Positions 57,664 to 64,000 of a DNA stretch of 64,000 nucleotides are shown piece by piece. Origin of the DNA: Massilia sp. Root351 (GTDB lineage Bacteria > Pseudomonadota > Gammaproteobacteria > Burkholderiales > Burkholderiaceae_D); the NCBI RefSeq assembly GCF_001425045.1, contig NZ_LMDJ01000001.1, positions 869,859-933,858 on the forward strand, written 5' to 3'. Made by a program: the position numbers and the translations under genes. Position 1 is the stretch's first letter. Each line of letters starts with the position of its first letter. Under the pieces are notes generated by a model. It was given only the letters and a program-made list of their open reading frames with translations. It did not search any database and was not told where the DNA came from.

Positions 57664-60078
57664 TTACTTCTTCAGCGTGCGTTCGAACAGCTGGTAGATG
57701 CGGCGGTACTGGTCGTACCAGCTTTCCGGCTGCAGGTAGGCGTGGCGCTCCAGCGGATAGCTGGCCAGTTCCCAGTTGTCCTTCTTCAGTTCGATGAAGC
57801 GCTGCGCCATGCGCACCGAGTCCTGGTAGAACACGTTGTCGTCCACCATGCCGTGCGCGATCAGCAGGTTGCCTTTCAGCTTGTCCGCGTATTCGATCGG
57901 CGACGACACCTTATACGCTTCCGGGTCCAGCTCCGGCGTGTTCAGGATGTTGGCGGTGTATTCGTGGTTATAGGTGGTCCAGTCGGTGACGGGACGCAGC
58001 GCCGCGCCGGACTTGAATTTCTCCGGCTCGCGCAGCAGCGCCATGAAGGTCATGAAGCCGCCATAGCTGCCGCCGTAGATGCCCACGTTGTCCGCGTCGC
58101 CCTGGTGCTTGGCCACCATCCAGTTCAGGCCGTCCACGTAGTCGTCCAGCTCCGGGTGGCCCATCTGGCGGTAGATGGCAGTGCGCCAGTCGCGGCCGTA
58201 GCCCTTGGAGGCGCGGTAGTCCATGTCCAGCACGATGTAGCCCTTTTCAACCAGCAGGTTATGGAACATCTGCTCGCGGAAGTAGACCGGGAAGCGCTTG
58301 GTGGTGTTCTGCAGGTAGCCGGCGCCATGCACGAACAGCACCACCGGATACTTCTTGCCCGCTTCCAGCTTGGCCGGGCGGTACAGCTTGGACCAGATCG
58401 GGCCGGCGCCGTGCGTGGAGGGCACCGCCACCAGTTCCGGCTGCACCCAGCTGCGCGCCTTGTAGTCCGGCGTGCGGGTGTCGGTCAGCTTGACGGCGGC
58501 GCCGATGGCGCCGGAACCCACGGTCACGGTGGCAATCTGCGCCGGCATGTAGGCCGACGAGTGGTGCACCAGCAGCTTGCGCTGGTCGGGCGACACGGCG
58601 TACTGTTCCACGCCGCCTTCCAGCGCGGTCACTTCGCGTACCGACGCCTCTTTCGCGTTGACGGCGCATACTTCGTACGCGCCCGGCATGGCGCGGTTGC
58701 ACAGCACGAAGGCGGTGCCGCCGTCGGCCGACCAGGTCACGCGCGTGGCTTCCCACTTGCCCTGCGTGAGCGCGCGCTGCTTGCCGTCGGCGCCCAGCGT
58801 GTACAGGTGCGAGTAGCCGCTTTCCTCGGACAGGAACCACAGCGTGGCGTTGTCCGGTAGCCAGCCGAACTCGTTGTAGCTGCCGTTCACCCAGGCTGTG
58901 TCGCTGACGCGGTGCAGCGGCCTGAGAGCCGCGCCGGGCAGGTCGATGGCGGCGATCCAGCGGTCCTTGTTGTCCACCGCGCGTAGCATCACGGCCACCT
59001 TGGCGCCATTGTCGGTCCAGGAAATGCCGCCATCGGTCTCGTCGTCCAGGCGCACCGCGCGGTTGCCTTTCTGCGCCGGCAGCTTCTGCGCCTCGCGCAT
59101 GGCTGCCAGCGGGTCGGTGGCGATGCCGGGCAGGGCGTCGAATTTGATGTCCTGCACTTCGCGCGTTTTCAGGTCCACCAGTTTTAGCGACTGCGCCTTG
59201 GGCATGTCGCGGCCGACGCGGGTGCGCTGGTCGTCGGCTTCCTCGTATCCCGATTCGGTCACGTAGCGCGGCATTTTGCCGATGCGGCCCTTGTCGCCCT
59301 TGGGCGAGGTGGCGATCACCAGGTAGCGGCCGTCCGGCGACAGCGAGGTAGCGTCGATCACGACCTTCTCGCCCAGGTAGATTTGCTGCGGCGCGCGGGT
59401 GGCGTCGGCCGCGCGCTCGGCATCGGCGCGTTCGCGCAACGCGTCCTTGTCGTCCTTCTGGCGCTGCAGCGTGGTAATCAGGCGCAGCTGCAGGTCACGC
59501 AGCGAATCGGCGTCCGGCGCTGCGGCCGGGTCCTTTGCGGTGCGCGGCAGCGCCACCGGGGACACCAGGCGCTCGGCGCGGTTCCAGCTGTACCAGTCGT
59601 GGCCCACGCGGTACTGCACGCTGCGCCCGTCGGCCGAGTACTGCGCCGCCACCGGGGCCGGCGTGGCGCCCTTGCTGATCTGGGTCAGCGCGCCGGTCTT
59701 CAGGTCGCGCTCGAACAGGTCGCCGTTGCGCAGCATCAGCGCGCGGCTGCGCTCTCGGTTGTACTGCACGCTGGCGCTGTCCAGGCTGGCCAGTTCGCTG
59801 TCGGCCACCTTGCGCGGCGGCAGGCCGGCGCGCGCGGCGGCCTGGGAGCTGGTCTGGAAGGTGTCGCGCAGCGGCGACGCGCTGCGCTTCTGCTTGAAAT
59901 ACACCTGCTTGCCGTCCCAGCTCCACCACGCGGTTTCCACCGGGGTGCCCAGCCAGTCCGGGTGGGACATGGCCTGGTCGAGGCTGATCGGGGTGGGAGT
60001 CTGGCTTTGGGCTGCGGCCGGGATCGCCAGCGCGGCGCACAGTGCCGCGGCGAGCGCGGAAGGGGCAAAAATTCGCAT
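57664..60078 (-). CDS. Exported S9-family (DPP4-like) prolyl oligopeptidase
   Basis: The 804-residue protein has a signal peptide (about 1-23, SALAAALCAALAIPAAAQ), an N-terminal beta-propeller and a C-terminal alpha/beta hydrolase domain. The nucleophile is S671 in GIYGGSYGGFM, the Asp is in HGMVDDNV and the His is in LERHAYL. DPP4/acylaminoacyl-type enzymes remove dipeptides or cleave after Pro/Ala. The ATG at 60078, at the start of the signal peptide, is preferred to 60150. It is probably periplasmic. A strong terminator follows. Confidence 0.93.
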   Translation of the reverse strand: MRIFAPSALAAALCAALAIPAAAQSQTPTPISLDQAMSHPDWLGTPVETAWWSWDGKQVYFKQKRSASPLRDTFQTSSQAAARAGLPPRKVADSELASLDSASVQYNRERSRALMLRNGDLFERDLKTGALTQISKGATPAPVAAQYSADGRSVQYRVGHDWYSWNRAERLVSPVALPRTAKDPAAAPDADSLRDLQLRLITTLQRQKDDKDALRERADAERAADATRAPQQIYLGEKVVIDATSLSPDGRYLVIATSPKGDKGRIGKMPRYVTESGYEEADDQRTRVGRDMPKAQSLKLVDLKTREVQDIKFDALPGIATDPLAAMREAQKLPAQKGNRAVRLDDETDGGISWTDNGAKVAVMLRAVDNKDRWIAAIDLPGAALRPLHRVSDTAWVNGSYNEFGWLPDNATLWFLSEESGYSHLYTLGADGKQRALTQGKWEATRVTWSADGGTAFVLCNRAMPGAYEVCAVNAKEASVREVTALEGGVEQYAVSPDQRKLLVHHSSAYMPAQIATVTVGSGAIGAAVKLTDTRTPDYKARSWVQPELVAVPSTHGAGPIWSKLYRPAKLEAGKKYPVVLFVHGAGYLQNTTKRFPVYFREQMFHNLLVEKGYIVLDMDYRASKGYGRDWRTAIYRQMGHPELDDYVDGLNWMVAKHQGDADNVGIYGGSYGGFMTFMALLREPEKFKSGAALRPVTDWTTYNHEYTANILNTPELDPEAYKVSSPIEYADKLKGNLLIAHGMVDDNVFYQDSVRMAQRFIELKKDNWELASYPLERHAYLQPESWYDQYRRIYQLFERTLKK

Positions 60079-60265
60079 CGTTTCTTGTGGGAATGGGCAA
60101 AGTTGAGCGGGCATTCTAGCGCAAGTGGCAGGCCTCTTATGTATAAGCATGTATCAGCATGCAAGCCGGGGGAGGCCTTATCTAAAGGCTAATGAGGAAA
60201 ATGTTACATCCCGGCGGCAATTGTGTAAGCTGGTCCGGTCAGCTTCGTTTCCACGGAGATACACG

Positions 60266-61285
60266 ATGACCAAGCAAACGGCGCAGCGCGCCGCCGCCCT
60301 GGTGCTGCTCGCGGGACTGGGCGCGGCTGCCTGGTGGTGGCACAGCCATGGCGGCGCCTTTGGCAGGGCTGCGCCGCTGGAACCGCTGATCCTGGCCACC
60401 AACACCAGCTATGTCGCCATGTGCCCCATCCTGGCGGCACAGCAGCAGGGCTATTTCAAGCGCTACGGCATTGCCGCCCAGATCCAGCCGCACACCAGCG
60501 GCAAGGCCTCGCTGCAAGCGGCGCTGGACGGCCATGCCGATCTTGGCACCGTGGCCGACATCCCCATCATGTTCGCGGTCATGGAGCAGGTACCGGTGGC
60601 GGTGGTGGCAACCTATTTCCGCGCCGAGCGCGATCACGGCATCGTCGGCCGCAAGGACCGCGGCGTGACCGCGCCGCCCAGCCTGAAAGGCAAGCGGGTC
60701 GGCGTCACCCTGGGCACCTCCAACCACTTCGTGCTGAACGCCTTCCTCAACCGCCAGCACCTGGCGGCCAGCGAAGTGACCATGGTCAATATGAAGCCGG
60801 AAGAATTCGGCGCGGCGCTGCTGCGCGGCGACGTGGACGCGGTGTCCGGCTGGGAGCCTTACCTGGACACGGTGCTCAAGCAGCTCGGCCCGAACGGCGT
60901 GATGTTCGACGCCGAAGACCTGTACGAGATCCCCTACAACATCGCCGGCACGCGCGACTATGTGCGCAGCCATCCGGAGACCATCAAAAAGCTGTTGCGC
61001 GCGCTGATCGACGGCAACCGCTATTGCGCCGAACAGCCGCAGGCGGCGCAAGCCATGACCGGGGCCCTGCTCAAGGGCGACAGCGACAAGTGGCGCGAAC
61101 TGTGGCCGACCTACCACTTCGCCGTTAGCCTGGACCAGGCATTGCTGGTGGCGTTGGAGGACCAGACCCGCTGGGCCATGGCGAACCGCCTGGCGGCCCA
61201 GGGCACGGTCCCCAATTTCCTCACCGCCCTCGACTACCAGCCGCTGAAGACAGTGGCACCGGCGGCCGTGACGGTTATCCATTAG
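60266..61285 (+). CDS. NMT1/SsuA-type periplasmic binding protein with N-terminal membrane anchor
   Basis: The 339-residue protein has one N-terminal hydrophobic segment (about 9-26, AALVLLAGLGAAAWWW) without an obvious signal-peptidase site. The NMT1/SsuA/TauA binding fold follows (YVAMCPILAAQQQGYFKRYG, ASLQAALDGHADLGTVADIP, KGKRVGVTLGTSNHFVLNAFL, VSGWEPYLDTVL). Such proteins bind nitrate, sulfonates, taurine or pyrimidine precursors. No permease or ATPase follows. Instead a hybrid kinase gene begins 21 bases later, so it may act as a sensor partner. GGAG precedes the ATG at 60266. Confidence 0.85.
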   Translation: MTKQTAQRAAALVLLAGLGAAAWWWHSHGGAFGRAAPLEPLILATNTSYVAMCPILAAQQQGYFKRYGIAAQIQPHTSGKASLQAALDGHADLGTVADIPIMFAVMEQVPVAVVATYFRAERDHGIVGRKDRGVTAPPSLKGKRVGVTLGTSNHFVLNAFLNRQHLAASEVTMVNMKPEEFGAALLRGDVDAVSGWEPYLDTVLKQLGPNGVMFDAEDLYEIPYNIAGTRDYVRSHPETIKKLLRALIDGNRYCAEQPQAAQAMTGALLKGDSDKWRELWPTYHFAVSLDQALLVALEDQTRWAMANRLAAQGTVPNFLTALDYQPLKTVAPAAVTVIH

Positions 61286-61306
61286 CGGCACATAAAGGGG
61301 GGCGGA

Positions 61307-63820
61307 GTGAAACTGGCAACGCGTTTTCAGCTGATGGGCTGGTTCTCGGCGGCCATCGTCGCCACCATCGTGGTGGTGCTGCTGGCCACCGCGCAGCGCG
61401 TGCAGCAGGAGCTGGACAAGAACGAGGCCGCCGGCGAAATGCTGCATGCGGTGACGGCGTTGCGCTACCTGACGCTGGAGTTCGTGCTGCGCCACGAGCA
61501 GCGCGCCGAGGCGCAGTGGCAGTTGCGCAGCGATTCGCTGGCCAAGCTGATGGCGCAGGCCGACGAGTTCGACGGGCGCGAGGAAACGGCGCTGCTGGCT
61601 GGCCTGCAGCGCACGCACGCCAGCCTGGAGCGCCTGTTCGGCACCCTGTCGACGCAGCCGAACAAGCCGCCGCTCGGCACCCCGGCGCGCGCCGTGGCCG
61701 ACGAGTTCGAGTCGCGCCTGGCGGGACAGATCGGCAACAAGATGCAGACCATGATCGCCGACGTGCTGCGCCTGTCGGCGCTGAGCCGGCAAGCGCTGCT
61801 GGACGCTCAGCAGCGCGCCAATATCGCGGTGGCCGTGTTCGGCGGGCTGGCGCTGCTGGCGGTGGCGGGCACCACCTTCGTCGGCTACCGCAGCGTGGCG
61901 CGGCCGCTGGCGCGCCTGCGCGAGGGCACGGCCCAGGTGGGTGCGGGCGACTTGAATTTCAAGCTCAACGTGGCTACCCGCGACGAGATCGGCGACCTGG
62001 CGCGCGCCTTCGACGGCATGACCGAGCGGCTGCAGCAGACCACCGTGTCGCGCGATTCGCTGGCCGGGCTGAACGGCGCGCTGCAGGCGGAAATCGGCGT
62101 GCGCCAGCAGGCCGAGGCGCGCACCACGGCGCAGCTGCAGCGCCTGAACCTGCTGCACCAGATCACGCGCTCGATCGGCGAGCGCCAGGATTTGCGCAGC
62201 ATCTTCCAGGTGGTGGTGCGTTCGCTGGAAGACCAGCTGCCGATCGATTTCGGCTGCATCTGCCTGGTGGACCACGGCAGCGACCGGCTGCTGGTGAGCT
62301 GTGTCGGCCTGCAGGGCGCGGCGCTGGCCATGGCCATGCCGGTGACGGAGCGCAGCCACATCGACATCGACGAGAACGGCCTGTCGCGCTGCGTGCGCGG
62401 CGCGCTGGTGTACGAGGCCGACATCGCCGACGTCGATTTCCCTTTCCCGCAGCGCCTGGCCGGCGGCGGCCTGCGCGCGCTGGTGCTGGCGCCGCTGCTG
62501 GTGGAGAGCCACGTGTTCGGCGTGCTGGTGGCGGCGCGCCGCACGCCGCACAGCTTTTCCAGCGGCGAGTGCGAATTCCTGCGCCAGCTCAGCGAGCACG
62601 TGGCGCTGGCGTCCAAGCAGAGCGAGCTGTACGCGGCGCTGCAGGCCGCCTACGATGAAATGCGCCTGACCCAGCAGGCCTCGCTGCAGCAGGAGCGCCT
62701 GCGCGCGCTGGGCCAGATGGCCAGCGGCATCGCGCACGACATCAACAACGCGATCTCGCCGGTGGTGCTGTACACCGAGTCGCTGCTGGAAACCGAGGCC
62801 GGGCTGAGCACGCACGCGCGCTCCTGCCTGGAAGTGATCAAGCGCGCCATCGACGACGTGGCGGCCACGGTGGCGCGCATGCGCGAGTTCTACCGGCTGC
62901 GCGAGCCGCAGGCCAGCCTGGCGCCGCTGGACCCGAACGTGCTGCTCAAGCAGGTGGCCGACCTGACGCGTGCGCGCTGGAACGACATGCCGCAGCAGCG
63001 CGGCATCACGATCCGGCTGGCGCTGGAGGCGGCGCCGGGGCTGCCGTCCATCATGGGCGTGGAGGGCGAGATCCGCGAAGCGCTGACCAACCTGGTGTTC
63101 AACGCGGTCGACGCGATGCCTGACGGCGGCCAGCTGACACTGCGCACCCGGCTGGACCAGACGGGTCCGGAGCCGCGCGTCTGCATCGAAGTGGGCGACA
63201 GCGGCGTGGGCATGGACGAGGACACGCGGCGGCGCTGCCTGGAACCCTTCTTTACCACCAAGGGCGAGCGCGGCACCGGCCTCGGGCTGGCCATGGTGTA
63301 CGGCATGGTGGAGCGCCACGGTGCGCAGATCGAGATTCTGACCGCGCCGGGCCAGGGCAGCGTCATGCAGCTCAGCTTCCCGTTGCCGGAGGCGGCATCC
63401 AGGGCGGCGCCGGCGCAGCCGGCCGCGCCGCTGCGGCACAGCGTGCGCATCCTGGCGGTGGACGACGATCCGCTGGTGCTCAAGTCGATGCGCGACATCC
63501 TTGCGCGCGACGGCCACGTGGTGACGGCGGCCGACGGCGGCCAGGCCGGCATCGATTCGTTCCGTGCGGCGCAGGCGCGCGGCGAACCGTACGCGCTGGT
63601 GGTCACCGACCTGGGTATGCCCTATGTGGACGGGCGCAAGGTGGCGCAGGCAATCAAGGAGATGTCGCCCTCCACCCCGGTGATCCTGCTGACCGGCTGG
63701 GGCCAGCGCATCGTGGCCGAGGGCGACCTGCCGGTGCACGTGGACCGCGTGCTGGGCAAGCCGCCCAAGCTGAGCGAGTTGCGCGAGGCGCTGGTGGCTT
63801 GCTGCGGTGCGGAGGCTTGA
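61307..63820 (+). CDS. Hybrid sensor histidine kinase (HAMP-GAF-HisKA-HATPase-REC)
   Basis: The 837-residue membrane kinase has two transmembrane segments (about 6-26 and 165-188) around a helical periplasmic domain, then a HAMP linker, a GAF domain (about 290-430, QLPIDFGCICLVDHGSDRLL), HisKA with H477 in SGIAHDINNA, HATPase with NLVFNAVDAMP and GTGLGLAMVYG, and a C-terminal receiver (VDDDPLVLKSM, phospho-acceptor Asp in VVTDLGMPYVDG). The start is GTG at 61307. It follows a binding-protein gene and precedes a response regulator gene by one base, forming a sensory unit. Confidence 0.93.
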   Translation: MKLATRFQLMGWFSAAIVATIVVVLLATAQRVQQELDKNEAAGEMLHAVTALRYLTLEFVLRHEQRAEAQWQLRSDSLAKLMAQADEFDGREETALLAGLQRTHASLERLFGTLSTQPNKPPLGTPARAVADEFESRLAGQIGNKMQTMIADVLRLSALSRQALLDAQQRANIAVAVFGGLALLAVAGTTFVGYRSVARPLARLREGTAQVGAGDLNFKLNVATRDEIGDLARAFDGMTERLQQTTVSRDSLAGLNGALQAEIGVRQQAEARTTAQLQRLNLLHQITRSIGERQDLRSIFQVVVRSLEDQLPIDFGCICLVDHGSDRLLVSCVGLQGAALAMAMPVTERSHIDIDENGLSRCVRGALVYEADIADVDFPFPQRLAGGGLRALVLAPLLVESHVFGVLVAARRTPHSFSSGECEFLRQLSEHVALASKQSELYAALQAAYDEMRLTQQASLQQERLRALGQMASGIAHDINNAISPVVLYTESLLETEAGLSTHARSCLEVIKRAIDDVAATVARMREFYRLREPQASLAPLDPNVLLKQVADLTRARWNDMPQQRGITIRLALEAAPGLPSIMGVEGEIREALTNLVFNAVDAMPDGGQLTLRTRLDQTGPEPRVCIEVGDSGVGMDEDTRRRCLEPFFTTKGERGTGLGLAMVYGMVERHGAQIEILTAPGQGSVMQLSFPLPEAASRAAPAQPAAPLRHSVRILAVDDDPLVLKSMRDILARDGHVVTAADGGQAGIDSFRAAQARGEPYALVVTDLGMPYVDGRKVAQAIKEMSPSTPVILLTGWGQRIVAEGDLPVHVDRVLGKPPKLSELREALVACCGAEA

Positions 63821-63821
63821 G

Positions 63822-64000
63822 ATGATGCAATCCAACATACGCATTCTGGTGGTTGACGACGAGCTGGCGCAGATGCGCGCGCTGTGCGATACGCTGGGCC
63901 AGCGCGGCTACCAGACCGTGGGCTGCGGCTCGGGCGAGGAGGCGCTGCGGCTGATGCAGGCGGCTGAACTGGAGGCGGCCGCACGCGGCGCGGCCGGCCA
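63822..64000 (+). CDS. Response regulator (receiver domain), truncated by the window end
   Basis: The first 59 codons read MMQSNIRILVVDDELAQMRAL and continue into a CheY-like receiver (QRGYQTVGCGSGEEALRLM). The phospho-acceptor Asp and any output domain lie beyond the window. GGAGG at 63811-63815 gives a strong RBS, and the gene starts one base after the hybrid kinase stop. It is very probably the cognate partner of that kinase. Confidence 0.85.
   Translation, partial: MMQSNIRILVVDDELAQMRALCDTLGQRGYQTVGCGSGEEALRLMQAAELEAAARGAAG

Noticed and set aside
60239-63844. A 1201-codon minus-strand open frame opposite the binding protein and hybrid kinase.
   Set aside because: Composition-driven shadow; the plus strand carries complete, motif-rich genes.

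Overview
The window looks like chromosomal DNA of a high-GC betaproteobacterium, most likely Oxalobacteraceae (Massilia/Duganella/Telluria type). This placement is an inference. It rests on the strong GC bias at third codon positions, a PEP-CTERM surface protein, the many LysR regulators, palindromic GGGGTC-n-GACCCC intergenic elements, and a decayed gene of the KGLEKG-repeat nuclease-like family. No tRNA, rRNA, phage, integrase, insertion sequence or CRISPR array was seen. Coding density is high: no gene-free stretch exceeds about 225 bases. The longest are 335-557, 40810-41002 and 17661-17834, and each appears to be a promoter region.

Layout. (1) 1-9137, nucleoside catabolism: a divergent HTH/PfkB kinase (partial), then purine-nucleoside phosphorylase, deoB, deoC, a two-domain ALDH16-like aldehyde dehydrogenase, deoA, cdd and an unusual 406-residue zinc deaminase. 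Together these turn (deoxy)nucleosides into bases, glyceraldehyde-3-phosphate and probably acetate. (2) 9124-15515, accessory genes: a Gly-rich beta-propeller lipoprotein, an SnoaL-like and a VOC protein, a LytS/LytTR two-component pair with a small membrane protein, a GNAT acetyltransferase and a PEP-CTERM protein. (3) 15466-30454, reductive pyrimidine catabolism: a RutR-like TetR and a MocR regulator face an operon of omega-amino acid aminotransferase, alanine dehydrogenase, malonate-semialdehyde dehydrogenase, dihydropyrimidine dehydrogenase subunits PreT/PreA, an NCS1 permease, dihydropyrimidinase and N-carbamoyl-beta-alanine amidohydrolase. A GGDEF/EAL gene overlaps the last of these. (4) 30488-40809, envelope and regulators: pqiABC, TerB- and TerC-like genes, three LysR genes, a TauE/SafE permease, a histidine phosphatase and a FadR-type regulator. 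(5) 41003-50275, an outer-to-inner-membrane uptake unit: a TonB receptor, an enolase-superfamily enzyme and a Dpp-type ABC transporter, divergent from FadR. (6) 50339-56462, purine-ring catabolism: a UraD-AllC fusion, LysR, urate hydroxylase PuuD with a cytochrome c domain, an M20 peptidase, a thioesterase and a NIPSNAP protein. (7) 56493-64000: a Cys-tailed YidD, a pseudogene, an S9 peptidase, and a membrane-anchored binding protein beside a hybrid histidine kinase and a response regulator that runs off the window.

Taken together, three nucleobase/nucleoside degradation modules lie within 56 kb, each with its own regulators. The least explained parts are the large deaminase, the FadR-TonB-enolase-ABC unit of unknown substrate, the c-di-GMP gene fused translationally to the pyrimidine operon, and the Cys-rich YidD. 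Operator assignments and substrate suggestions are inferences from sequence and gene order.
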